Assembly: GCF_001700505.1 (NCBI RefSeq)
Contig: NZ_MAPV01000031.1
Coordinates: 1 to 64,000, forward strand
Source: Streptomyces mutomycini
Lineage (GTDB): Bacteria > Actinomycetota > Actinomycetes > Streptomycetales > Streptomycetaceae
DNA length: 64,000 bases
Direction of reading: 5' to 3'
This document shows, piece by piece, positions 44,310 to 53,253 of this stretch. Below the pieces are notes generated by a model that was not told where the DNA came from, did not search any database, and saw nothing but the letters and a program-made list of their open reading frames with translations. How positions within the stretch are numbered: the stretch's first letter is position 1; the number at the start of each line of letters is the position of its first letter. The position numbers were made by a program, and so were the translations under genes.

Positions 44310-45392
44310 TCAGAGCCCGGACGTTGGTCGGTTTGCGCCGCCCGGGCTGTCCGGAGGCTCCCCGCCGTCTGGGGTGAAGGTCGCTGGCGGGTCGAACCTG
44401 CGCACCAGATCGTCAGCCGTCTCATGCTGGTCCTGGTCCCTGATGGCGTCGGCGAACTGCTTGGCCAGCAACCTCCTTTGGGTGTCCGCGTCCTCGAGGT
44501 TGAGAGCGGTCAGCGCGTCCGCGAGGTGGTCCGCGGCCGTCGGCGCTCGGCCGAAGGGGGCTGCCTGCCGATCCGCAAGCACCTGGCCGTCCTCCACCTC
44601 ACGCGGCTGCGGGATGAGGTCCCGCAGCCGTTCGGGAACGTCGGTGTCGTTGGCCGCGGAAGTAAGCCGGGCGAGCAGGCCGAGGTCTTCCACAGTCCTC
44701 TCGACCTTTTCGTCGTTCTTGGCTAGCCACCAGACCACGGCGCTGCCGGTGTCCTTCAGTACGTCTTCGCCCAGGTACTTGCGCTTGCTCTGCTCGTACT
44801 TCCGCTGGTGCTCCCAGACTGCCTGGTCCTTGCGTACCCCGGCGAGGCTGTCCAGGCGTTCCTGGTCGTGCTCGTGCAGGGTGAGCCGCACATCCTCCGC
44901 CATGGCGTGGAGCTGCCCCGTGCTGTCAGGAAGCAGCGAGCTGAGCGCACCGCTCAGCTCGTGCTGGACGAGTGAGACCCGACCGGGCTCCCGCTGCTCG
45001 GTGACCACTCGGGCACGGTCCAGTACGGATTCGACGGCGAGTCCCGCCGGGTTCAGTACCCGGCCGGGACGGGAAGCGTCGAGGGCGTACCAGCGAACAG
45101 TTGCGGAGATCAAGAAGTCGTAGTCGGGCCATTGACTGGGAAGTGCCACTCGGCTGACGTGGTGCTCCGTGCGCTCGATGGGAGCCGCCGTGTGGTGTTC
45201 CTCGAAGGCGACTGGCACGGAGCCGCGGCGACGCCCGGCGATTTTGAAAGCCACGCCGGGGGTCGCGACGAGGATCACCGCAAGGGGCGGCCAAGCCCAT
45301 GTGGGCCACTGTTCCGTCAGGCCGAAAATGGTCAGCACCAGACCGCACAGGATGGTGAGGAAGACGGTTGTCGTCTTGTGTCCGGTGGTCAC
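44310..45392 (-). CDS. Two-TM protein of the TIR operon
   Basis: This 360-aa protein has two N-terminal transmembrane helices (residues 8-25, TTVFLTILCGLVLTIFGL, and 35-49), a basic loop, and then about 300 cytoplasmic residues. The soluble part is helical, rich in charged residues, and contains EHQRKYEQSKRKYLGEDVLK and leucine-rich segments that could form a coiled coil. I recognise no named domain. It begins with GTG overlapping the stop of the P-loop gene by 4 bp (GTGA). It may anchor the TIR/NTPase complex to the membrane or form a pore; that is inference. Confidence 0.66.
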   Translation of the reverse strand: MTTGHKTTTVFLTILCGLVLTIFGLTEQWPTWAWPPLAVILVATPGVAFKIAGRRRGSVPVAFEEHHTAAPIERTEHHVSRVALPSQWPDYDFLISATVRWYALDASRPGRVLNPAGLAVESVLDRARVVTEQREPGRVSLVQHELSGALSSLLPDSTGQLHAMAEDVRLTLHEHDQERLDSLAGVRKDQAVWEHQRKYEQSKRKYLGEDVLKDTGSAVVWWLAKNDEKVERTVEDLGLLARLTSAANDTDVPERLRDLIPQPREVEDGQVLADRQAAPFGRAPTAADHLADALTALNLEDADTQRRLLAKQFADAIRDQDQHETADDLVRRFDPPATFTPDGGEPPDSPGGANRPTSGL

Positions 45393-47392
45393 GGTTCGGT
45401 CCCCCTGGTTGATTCCGCGCGAGGCGGTGTGGTCGGGCGGCTCAGGCGCTGAGCTGAGCAGATTTTCTGAAGTAGCAGGTCGGTAGTGAGCGCGGCGCGC
45501 GAGGATCCGACGGGCGCGGTGCGTTCGGCGTCGCGGGCGCTCGCGTAGAGCGCGGCGAAGGCTGCACCTCGTCGGCCCTCGCACCGGTCGGCGGCACTGA
45601 CGAGGAGTTCGAGCAAGAGGTCACCCTCGTGCCCGTCATCAGCCGCTGCGTGCATCCAGCGTTCCGCGTATGGTTGCCAGGTCGGCCGAGGCAACCCGTT
45701 CAGTACGGCGCGCCAGCAGGTGGTCACGGAAGACTGCACGCTCTCTTCCTCCACCAGCGTGCGTCCGTTGTCGTACGGGTCGGTCAGAGCTTCGGCGACT
45801 CCGACTCGCAGGAAAATGCCGAGGTCAGCCCGCGAGAGTTCGGAGCGTGCCAGCCGGTGAAACAACCTACGGCGCAGTCGGTGGCTCGTCTCCACCAGGT
45901 CGCTCAGCGCATGCAGCGCGCTGCCGGTGCTGTGCTCGCGGCGAGCCAGGTAGTACAGCCGGAGCATGGCTTGGTCGGGGTGGCCGGCTGCGACGACGTC
46001 GGCACAGACCTGGACCAGGACCTGGGCGAATTGCTCCTTGAGTTGCTTGCCGGTGCACCACTGGTAGATCCAGCCTCGGAAGCTCCGTGCTTGTACCCGA
46101 TCACCGAGACCACAGGTGAGTGCTTGGACGGCTGCCTCCAGCCCAGCCTTGCTCGCGGCCGTCGAGCCCCAGGCTTCGGCCAGCGACGCCAGTCCTTCCG
46201 GGCGACGCGTCCGTAGATACTCTCCGGCCAGCTTCGCCACGAGGCCGTCGCGGAGTTCCTGGGTGATGTGCGGGCCGTTCAGCGCCATGCTGCGCGCGGT
46301 CCACATGCCCAGATACTGGCGAAGGTCGGGCATGTGGTCCCAGAAGTGGGCGCGGACGGTGGAGTCGTGGTCCAACTCCCCGAACCGCACGTGACCGTCC
46401 GGTCCGACACCGGCGGAGATTTCCACCAAGCGCTCTGCGAGATCCTTACGCTGCAGCAGCGGAACATCGTCGGGCGGCAGGCCCACAGTATCCAGCAGGA
46501 GTTGAGCGGCGCGATGGATCACGTCGGCGTGAGCGCCGTGGAGCATGGCGACGGTGATCAGCAGTGCCCTCTGAGGACTGTCGCCCAACGTGGCGACGAG
46601 GGTGGCGACCTCTTCTCGCCGGTCGGCCCGCGCCTTGTGCGCAGTCGTGCACCACTGCGCGAACCCTTCGTCCCGCGCGGCGGCCTCGCGCGCACGCCGC
46701 ACCAGGTCGGCGAAGTCCGCTATCTCCCGCAGTGGCCTCTGCTCGTTGACGAATTCCGTGACTGTGGCATCCGGGCGGAGGTAATGCTCGCTCGGCACCC
46801 CATGCACACGAAGGTGCCGCCGCAGGACCCGCGCGCGGCATGGCTGCTGAATCTCGATCCTGTACTGCTGCAGGTCGGAGTCGAGGATTCCCCCATAAGG
46901 CATGACGACCACGAGATGTGCGTGCTGCTCGTGTACCGCCTTGCGGAGGGCGGAGAGATCGGCCCGAGCGGCGGCCCACCGTTCGACCTCAGCGGCCGAC
47001 ATATCCAGCAGAAGGCGGTCGCCGGCTCCGACCAGCTCCGGGTCGGTGAGGGGCAGTTCGCCTTCCTCGCCTGGCAAGAGCTCCCGGAAGGCGCCGACGT
47101 CCGTGTGGTGTTCGCGTAGGAGTACACGGGCCGCGGAAGTCCGGCCGCTGCCAGGTGCGCCGTCCAGAATCACGGTGCCAGCGCGGGCCAGTTGGAGGCG
47201 GGCGTTCCCCATGCCGGGCGGAGCGACCAGCACGCGCCGAAGCCACGCGAGCTGGTCATCGGCGACGCGCCGGAAGGAAGGTCTGCCCGAGCTCCGCTGG
47301 TCGGCGCCGAAGGTGACGTACATGTCCCCGGTGCCGTTGTGCAGGGCCCCGCTCGTGCTGGTGACCCACGTACTGCCGCTGCGCTCGCTCAC
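45389..47392 (-). CDS. STAND-like P-loop protein with N-terminal signalling motif
   Basis: This 667-aa protein contains a Walker A-like loop GAPGSGRTS (residues 78-86), in which Arg replaces the usual Lys, and a Walker B-like strand DRLLLDMS (125-132). About 400 residues of helical repeats follow. Its extreme N-terminus reads TSGALHNGTGDMYV (13-26), very like the TIR protein's C-terminal TGPVHTGQGDIYQ. The layout (motif, NTPase, alpha-solenoid) suits an NLR-like sensor whose partner is the TIR protein. It overlaps both neighbours by 4 bp (GTGA). It is probably the sensor of the operon; no experiment supports this yet. Confidence 0.7.
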   Translation of the reverse strand: MSERSGSTWVTSTSGALHNGTGDMYVTFGADQRSSGRPSFRRVADDQLAWLRRVLVAPPGMGNARLQLARAGTVILDGAPGSGRTSAARVLLREHHTDVGAFRELLPGEEGELPLTDPELVGAGDRLLLDMSAAEVERWAAARADLSALRKAVHEQHAHLVVVMPYGGILDSDLQQYRIEIQQPCRARVLRRHLRVHGVPSEHYLRPDATVTEFVNEQRPLREIADFADLVRRAREAAARDEGFAQWCTTAHKARADRREEVATLVATLGDSPQRALLITVAMLHGAHADVIHRAAQLLLDTVGLPPDDVPLLQRKDLAERLVEISAGVGPDGHVRFGELDHDSTVRAHFWDHMPDLRQYLGMWTARSMALNGPHITQELRDGLVAKLAGEYLRTRRPEGLASLAEAWGSTAASKAGLEAAVQALTCGLGDRVQARSFRGWIYQWCTGKQLKEQFAQVLVQVCADVVAAGHPDQAMLRLYYLARREHSTGSALHALSDLVETSHRLRRRLFHRLARSELSRADLGIFLRVGVAEALTDPYDNGRTLVEEESVQSSVTTCWRAVLNGLPRPTWQPYAERWMHAAADDGHEGDLLLELLVSAADRCEGRRGAAFAALYASARDAERTAPVGSSRAALTTDLLLQKICSAQRLSRPTTPPRAESTRGTEP

Positions 47393-48144
47393 CGATCGTC
47401 GCCCTCATGTTCTTGGGCTGCACCGAACCGGTGCCTGATGTCACCGTGGTGATCGCCCTCGAAGTACGTCATCCCGTTGCCCGAGAAGTGCCGGCCACCC
47501 GACTCATTGCGGGAATTCTGATAGATGTCGCCCTGGCCCGTGTGCACGGGCCCGGTGGAGGCTTTGATGACGGTGCCACCGACGTCGCCGGTGAAGTCAC
47601 GGCTCTGTACGGCCGTGCCGCTCACTTCTTCGATCGAGTTGGTCACCGAGTCCGGTGTGAGTGGGGAGACGGCGTCCCGGTCCAGGTCGCGCAGACCCGG
47701 GACGATGTCGGCCACCACGTCACCAAGGCGTTTCAGGCCTGCCTCGGTGTCATGTGTGCTGAACGGGACGGACTGGATCTCTGTAAGCCAGGCCAGTTCG
47801 TCAGGCAGGTCGGCTTTGTTCAGCCGGTCGGTCTTCCGGCCGTCGAGTACGGGGACGACGGCAAGCTCACAGTCGAACGCCTCCATGATCTCTTTGCGTA
47901 CCCAGTCCTCGGGGTCGTGCAGCCGGCTCTGAAAATTCGTCCAGTCCGGGCCGATGACAGCCAGAACCACCGCGCTGCGACGCAGGCCCGTCAGCAGTTC
48001 ATCGGGATATGCCTGACCGGGAGCGATGGACTTCGAGGCTCGGAAAATCCGGCCACTGCCGAAGCGACGCGAGAGCTCCTGGTCGATCAGGGCGGCCGTC
48101 TTGTCGCCGTCCCCTGTGCGGTAGTTGATGAATACATCGGTCAT
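47389..48144 (-). CDS. TIR-domain protein with C-terminal signalling motif
   Basis: This 251-aa protein starts with a complete TIR domain: MTDVFINYRTGD, RIFRASKSIAPGQAYPDEL, VVLAVIGPDW, and EDWVRKEIMEAF. The Glu at residue 85 aligns with the catalytic Glu of SARM1-type NADases (DWVHKE), so NAD+ cleavage is plausible. Residues 191-236 are Gly/Asn/His-rich with TGPVHTGQGDIYQN and GNGMTYFEGDHHGD, resembling the P-loop protein's N-terminus. I chose ATG 48144 with GAGAGG 8 nt upstream; the frame is open to 48477. It lies 14 bp after the XRE gene and overlaps the P-loop gene by 4 bp. Confidence 0.87.
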   Translation of the reverse strand: MTDVFINYRTGDGDKTAALIDQELSRRFGSGRIFRASKSIAPGQAYPDELLTGLRRSAVVLAVIGPDWTNFQSRLHDPEDWVRKEIMEAFDCELAVVPVLDGRKTDRLNKADLPDELAWLTEIQSVPFSTHDTEAGLKRLGDVVADIVPGLRDLDRDAVSPLTPDSVTNSIEEVSGTAVQSRDFTGDVGGTVIKASTGPVHTGQGDIYQNSRNESGGRHFSGNGMTYFEGDHHGDIRHRFGAAQEHEGDDR

Positions 48145-48158
48145 TTCAAAGCCTCTCT

Positions 48159-49451
48159 TCAGGATGCGGGAGGGCGCGTTAAGGTGCCGAGGCGCGGAGC
48201 AAGCCGGCGTACTGCAGCGTGCGTGGGATGCCGAGCCAGGAGACGGGCGAGACGCCGAAGATCGATCGTGACGGTCGCGGACCGGACCGTGGCTACCCCG
48301 ACAAGAAGCGGTTCCGTCACAGCGCACGCGTGGTCGATCTCGCCGTCCGACGCATAGGCCAGAGCCCGTCGTATCCCGTACCGCACCTGGGTGCGGACCG
48401 CGTCCCGAGAGACCAGGGCGAGCTGCCGGTCCAGTTCCGCAGCTGCCTCCCGTGGACGGCCGAGGTCGACCAGGCACCAGCCGGTGACCATGCCGACCGA
48501 GTCTGGCAGGTGCATGCTGCCGATCACCGGAGTATCGGCGCCGCCTTCCTTGCGGACAAGAAGCGTGCGGGCCCGGTCCAGGGCGCGCAGACAGGCGTCA
48601 CGATCGCCTGCCAGTGCATGGCCTTGCGCCTCGCGTTGCGCCGCCAGCCCGCGGATCCGCGGTGGCAGCGCGTCGCTCTGGGCCCGCTGCGCCAGTGCGA
48701 TCGTCTGCGCCGCGTCATCCTGGTACAACGTGATCAGCGCTCTGCGGACCAATGCGTAGCCGCCCAGTGCGTGGTCGCCGCCGGCGGCTGCGAGATCCAC
48801 CGCGCGTTGGGTCCACCAGAGTGCCGCGTGCTCGTCGCCTGTCTCCTGCATCAGCCAGCCCACGTACTCGGCGTAGCGGGAGCCGAGCGCCAACAAATCC
48901 CGGCGGGTGCCGTCATCGACATGCAGGGACAGTTCCCGCAGTGTGTGTGTCTGGGCGATCAGGCCGGGAAGCAGATACCCGGGCTCGACGCTCTGCCCCA
49001 GACGCCGGTAGTGCGTGAACAGAGAGCGGGACGCCTCCAGCATGCCCGCACCTGCAGCAGGGGCGACCGGTCCCGGGCCGCCCATGCCCAATCTCATCAG
49101 CGATGCGGCGCCTGCCCCCACGACCTGTCGCCGTCCTAAGGGCTGAAACCAGCTCGGGCCATCCGGTGACAATTGCATGGTCCACTCCTCCTCATCGATG
49201 GCGTCGGGAGTCTGCACAAGCGGTGTGTCGGCAACAGGTTTGGTGGCCAGGGCGACGAGTGCTCCGTCGGCCTGGAGGACGGCGTCGCACAGACGGACGA
49301 GATCCCGGCTGGGAGCCTTGATGCCTCGTTCGACCTTGCTCAGCTGCGCCTTGCTGTAGTGCACGGCGCCGGACAGTGTGGTGAGGCTGAGTCCTGCGTC
49401 CAGACGACGCTTTCTCAGCTCCTCGCCGAACCCGGTGGACGGCTGTGGCAC
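48159..49451 (-). CDS. XRE helix-turn-helix regulator with TPR-like C-terminus
   Basis: This 430-aa protein has an N-terminal XRE domain (GEELRKRRLDAGLSLTTLSGAVHYSKAQLSKVERGIKAPS, about residues 8-48). A long helical-repeat region follows, as in many streptomycete helix-turn-helix/TPR proteins. It begins with GTG behind AGGAG. As the first gene of the operon it probably senses a signal through its repeats and controls the TIR, P-loop, two-TM and small-protein genes, all downstream with 4-bp overlaps or gaps of at most 17 bp. Confidence 0.85.
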   Translation of the reverse strand: MPQPSTGFGEELRKRRLDAGLSLTTLSGAVHYSKAQLSKVERGIKAPSRDLVRLCDAVLQADGALVALATKPVADTPLVQTPDAIDEEEWTMQLSPDGPSWFQPLGRRQVVGAGAASLMRLGMGGPGPVAPAAGAGMLEASRSLFTHYRRLGQSVEPGYLLPGLIAQTHTLRELSLHVDDGTRRDLLALGSRYAEYVGWLMQETGDEHAALWWTQRAVDLAAAGGDHALGGYALVRRALITLYQDDAAQTIALAQRAQSDALPPRIRGLAAQREAQGHALAGDRDACLRALDRARTLLVRKEGGADTPVIGSMHLPDSVGMVTGWCLVDLGRPREAAAELDRQLALVSRDAVRTQVRYGIRRALAYASDGEIDHACAVTEPLLVGVATVRSATVTIDLRRLARLLARHPTHAAVRRLAPRLGTLTRPPAS

Positions 49452-50642
49452 GGAACTCTCCTGACCGACCGTCCAGGCGAAGGCGTTCGCAGGTAAGAGT
49501 GCGGCAGTGCCAGCCGGACGGACAAGGCGATTGATGCTGTTTCCCGTTTCCTTCTCCGCAGGTGAGGGGCGCTACTCCCTGAATCGGGTGCTGTTTGGGG
49601 CGTGGTGACCACCGGGATGTTGCGCGTGCGCCCCCGCATCCGACCGAGGTCCACCGCCCCTATGCCGACGGCAGTTGGTTGGCGGTGACGGGATCCGGGC
49701 TGAAGCGCAAGCCGGTGTGCAACTGGCGGCACTCGTCGAGCGCAACCAGCAGGTACTCAGACTTGACCACCGGATGGGCGTGGCTGGCTGCCTCGAAGGG
49801 CATCGCGACTGGCGCCCAGGTGCGACTGCCAGTCGCTCGGGGCATCCGCACCATCCGGCCGTCCCGATAGAAGACCGTGCGGCCTGAGAGGTGTTCGGCG
49901 GCTATCCTGCAGGTTGCCTTAACGGAGTTTGGTGGACACCAACATCTCTAATAACAACCGTCAGGTGCGGTTGAGTTTCCTCGGCTAAGGGGGTCCGGCC
50001 GCGCCAAAATGAGCACCGCGTTTTCCCAGCCTGGTGGGCGAGCGGCCAACTGCTCCCCTGTCTGCTGGTGATCTTGCCTGAGCGTCCAACCAGCTGTATT
50101 CAGTGGTCGGGCCCGGCTGCAAACGCTCGCACCCTCGGCCAGACAGTGGCGCCAATGTCGCCCCACATCTATCGCCCTGCATCAGCAAGGATCCACCCTG
50201 GCCCAGCGGCCAGAAGCACAGCGCACACCATGCGGCTCATCGTGCGGACTCCTCGGCGTGCGCGGCGGCGACCATTCCTGGGGTGACGAGGGGCAACGGC
50301 ACTCCCAGCGGGCGAAGGAACAGGCCGACGCAGAAGGGGAAGCGATCAAGGCCGGGCCGACCGAGCAGGAGCCACCTCAAGGGCCCCCACGATGGCTCAG
50401 CCATGGCGCCTACGGGACCCAGTCCGTCCAGGCCCACGCCCGCGAGGTGCCCAGCGGCTGCGGCGCCCCGCCTTCGGGAACGTCCGGCAGACCATCGAGG
50501 AGTCTTCGCCGTTGCCAACCTCCTCGCTCGCGGTGAGAACCGCGACACGGTTCAACGGACGCCAGTTCGCCGAGCTCCCGGCGCGGCAGGGCGTCCCTGG
50601 GCCCCCTGGTGGGGGCCCGGGCGCCCAAACGGCCGGGGTGGG
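49452..50642. other. 1.2-kb region of degenerate sequence upstream of the XRE gene
   Basis: Only one short coding-like fragment (49660-49854) is evident. The rest has several short frames on both strands without family resemblance, and looks like eroded island DNA. The promoter of the TIR operon should lie in its first 150 bp. Confidence 0.4.
49660..49854 (-). pseudogene. Truncated protein fragment, unknown family
   Basis: A 64-codon frame opens at ATG 49854 and encodes protein-like sequence (VAMPFEAASHAHPVVKSEYL and LVALDECRQLHTGLRF). The same frame continues 29 codons upstream without a usable start (reading FYRDGRMVRMPRATG), as if the 5' end of a longer gene were missing. No function can be assigned. 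Confidence 0.38.
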
Positions 50643-51126
50643 TCACGCGATGCCGGGTTCTTCCAGCGCCACAACGACCGTCACCGGAAGATCGGTGTCC
50701 TGCTGGATCACACCGGCGGTCAGGGTCCGGCCGTCGAGGGTCCACTTCTTCACCGTGATGAACTCGTCCTTGTCCGCCGCTGTCTGTTCGGCGTCGACGA
50801 GGTGGCCGGCGAGAGAGGACTCCTCGATCTCGGGCAGGAAGTCGGCCAGCGCCTGCTCTCCCTGCTCGTAGACGGTCTCCAGGTCGTCGAAGTAGCCCGA
50901 CTCGTCGATGTCGCGGATCCAGACGGCGAACGAGACGCTGACCGTCCCACTGGTGAACGTCTGGATCCAGGCCCCAACGCGGCCCTTGTCCCACGACGTC
51001 TCCACACCGTGACGGAGTTTGCCCCCCGGGCGTCCACTCCTGAGCCAGGAACCGGGACGCCGCGCCCGCGGCCGTCAGCGGGGCGAGGCCCCGGAGCTCT
51101 TCCAGCATTGCGATCGCTGCAGCCAT
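50643..51126 (-). pseudogene. Acidic protein of about 157 aa, broken by a frameshift
   Basis: Two frames read as one protein. The first, from ATG 51126, gives MAAAIAMLEELRGLAPLTAA up to EWTPGG. The second, +1 from it, gives KLRHGVETSWDKGRVGAW and continues to the stop at 50643 (FDDLETVYEQGEQALADFLPE and so on). The change of frame falls on a run of six G (51022-51027 as C on the given strand); five would restore one frame. The downstream part alone is 120 aa from GTG 51005. It could be a sequencing error, phase variation or real decay. The family is unknown; its acidity recalls immunity proteins. Confidence 0.55.
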
Positions 51127-51266
51127 GACTCATTCCACTCATGCTGTTGCCGGGCACGTGATACGCCTTCAGCTACCGCTGGCATAAGCCTCGGAGAAGG
51201 CGCTGGACAGCACTTCGTCACATGCGGCCCCCCATTGATTGGACACCATAGAGAGGACCCCCTTGC

Positions 51267-51440
51267 CCCAAGGAGTACCCGGGGCTGGTCCGGGACGGCC
51301 GCCTGTACCTCAAGGTCCCGTACGAGCAGAAGGACGATGCGAAGCGCTTGCTCAGGGCCCGGTGGGACAAGGCCGCCGGACACTGGTGGGTAGACGCGGC
51401 CCGGGTCACCCGGGAACAGGCGGCGCGCTGGCTGCCGTAA
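51267..51440 (+). pseudogene. DUF5710-like fragment without a start codon
   Basis: The frame ending in TAA at 51438-51440 reads RLYLKVPYEQKDDAKRLLRA, then RWDKAAGHWWVDAARV. This is the DUF5710 pattern (LxVPyxEKdeAKalGArWDxxxkxWyv), a small domain often attached to nucleic-acid or mobile-element proteins. No ATG, GTG or TTG lies between it and the upstream in-frame TAG, so it is probably the remnant of a longer gene (a CTG start at 51285 is conceivable). Confidence 0.5.
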
Positions 51441-51639
51441 TCGCCGCGCAGCAGCCTGCTGGACCTGCAGCGGAGGTGGGAGGGGGGAGCTGATGCCGGA
51501 TGAACAACAGCAACCGCTCGGGCCAGGCAGCCCGGCTGGCCCCGGAAGAGCACGGCATGGTCGACCCCGCCGAAGCCGAGACCTGGGCCCGGGAAAGTGG
51601 TGAACAGGGATCCTCCAACGCCCAGGCAAGCGTCGACGG

Positions 51640-52902
51640 CTACTTGGCGTCGCGCTGCTGGCGCGCGCGCTCGAACTCAGCGGTATCCGACATCCAGGAG
51701 CCGTGCTGTTCAAGTGCGGCGCAGCCGCCGCGGACGAAGGCGCTCACCAGGTTCCGGTACCCGCTGATCCCGTCGACCAGGCTGTACTCGACCCGGTATT
51801 CCGGATCCGACTCGCCGTCGCCCTCGTGCACTGTCGTGATCCGGGCGATGGAGTCCGCGTAGAAGTGGAGTTGGATCCCTTCGCCCATCTCCTCGTCCTC
51901 GATGGTGAACACTTCGTTGTCCGCGGCAGAGCGATCGCGGACGAACTCCCAGAACTCCGTGGTGGCAGTGCGGGGATTGTCCTGGATCCACTTCTTTTCG
52001 ACGCCCTTGTCGTCGGTGAACGACAGGGTCGTCTTCCTCGCGCTGTCGCCGAAGTCGGCGCGGTCGCCGGCTGCCTCCTCGTCATCCTCCATGGGCGTGC
52101 TCCTGGAGCGGTCCGCGGCCTCCGAGCACATCAGGAAGCTCACGGTACGCACCGCGTCATCGACGAGCTCAGGGTGTGCGCGGCGCACGGCCGCGTCGAC
52201 CGTCGTCGCCATCCGGTCCCAGTCGCGCTTGTCCGTGGCGCGCTTTCCCCGTCGCGGATCGCGGCCGATCCGCATCCCGGCGCATGCCTGCTCCGCGGTG
52301 GCGATCACACGCATGACCTCGGGCAGCAGCGCGGGGTCGACGGTATCGGGCATCCGCTTCGGAACCGTCGCGCCGTGCAGGTACTGGCCCGTGTACCTCA
52401 GTATCGCGGCGTCGAGTGGACCGAGCACTGTTCCGCGCTCGGCGCGACGACGGTTCGCGTGGTACTCCTGAGCCCGTTTCCCGTCGGACGTCTCTGTCGC
52501 CGCGCCCATCGCCGCGCAGACCTGACCGCGCTCGAGCAGACCGATGTCAGCTCCATGGGCGATGAGTCGACCCCTGTCCCACCGGATGCGCTGGAAGAGC
52601 GCGTCGACGTCCGCGGGCACGGAGAGGAGGATCGGGTCCAGGAGCGCGACGGCAGCGTTCTCGTCGAGCCGGTCCCGGGTTCCGGCTGCGTCGCACAGCG
52701 GAAGGACCGCACTCCACAGCAGTAGATGTCTGGCCAGGTCCTCCCGGATCACCGCAAGATGGGCCTCCCCGATCGAGAACGTGAACGTGCGAGGCTCATG
52801 GTTGGCGTCGGCCCCGGCACCGAGCATCAGCTTCAGCTCACCGGCCTCGCGGATCACGTTCGGGATCCAGCCGCTCCCGCGCGTGAAAACTATGTCTCTC
52901 AT
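51640..52902 (-). CDS. DUF6357-like protein with paralogous C-terminal domain
   Basis: This 420-aa protein starts MRDIVFTRGSGWIP. Its first 270 residues match what I recall as DUF6357 (LKLMLGAGADANHEPRTFTF, LLLWSAVLPLCDAAGTR, IRWDRGRLIAHGADI, LRYTGQYLHGATVPKR). The C-terminal 120 residues contain VFTIEDEEMGEGIQLHFYAD and YRNLVSAFVRGGCAALE, which align with FTIEDE-like and LPSAMLFFENGYSGLDYFG segments in the separate gene at 53254-53907. Function is unknown; duplication next to a stand-alone copy suggests immunity or binding-protein diversification. Confidence 0.68.
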   Translation of the reverse strand: MRDIVFTRGSGWIPNVIREAGELKLMLGAGADANHEPRTFTFSIGEAHLAVIREDLARHLLLWSAVLPLCDAAGTRDRLDENAAVALLDPILLSVPADVDALFQRIRWDRGRLIAHGADIGLLERGQVCAAMGAATETSDGKRAQEYHANRRRAERGTVLGPLDAAILRYTGQYLHGATVPKRMPDTVDPALLPEVMRVIATAEQACAGMRIGRDPRRGKRATDKRDWDRMATTVDAAVRRAHPELVDDAVRTVSFLMCSEAADRSRSTPMEDDEEAAGDRADFGDSARKTTLSFTDDKGVEKKWIQDNPRTATTEFWEFVRDRSAADNEVFTIEDEEMGEGIQLHFYADSIARITTVHEGDGESDPEYRVEYSLVDGISGYRNLVSAFVRGGCAALEQHGSWMSDTAEFERARQQRDAK

Positions 52903-53253
52903 GGACTCAGTCTTCCCCATCGGAAGAGACCCGCGACTCCCCCCTGCACCTATCTGACCGGCCGCTTTCGTGTACACCCACGCCGCCCGGAGCGAGCAGG
53001 CCCGTCCTTGGGCGGGTCAGACGTTGAACCTGACCTCCACCGAGTTCCGGTACAGGGCAACTTCGATCCGGCACCGACCTCGACAGGATGCGACCAGATG
53101 GGAACCGCAGACCACGCACCACCAGAGGGATACAGCAATCACTGGTCGACGCGTAGGCGAGTCATTTCCGGAACGGCACCGGCTGGACACGGTTGGCCTT
53201 GGGCCCGCGGCGGGCATCACGGCGACGTTGTGGCCCCATCCTGAGCCGTCTGT
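52903..53253. other. 351-bp region without a confident gene
   Basis: Only short frames are present. A 25-codon minus-strand frame (53162-53239 region) ends in RRGPKANRVQPVPFRK, which could be the tail of a lost gene but is too short to assign. Confidence 0.35.

Noticed and set aside
53162-53239. 25-codon frame ending RRGPKANRVQPVPFRK, loosely like a cold-shock protein tail
   Set aside because: Too short; similarity is only a weak impression.
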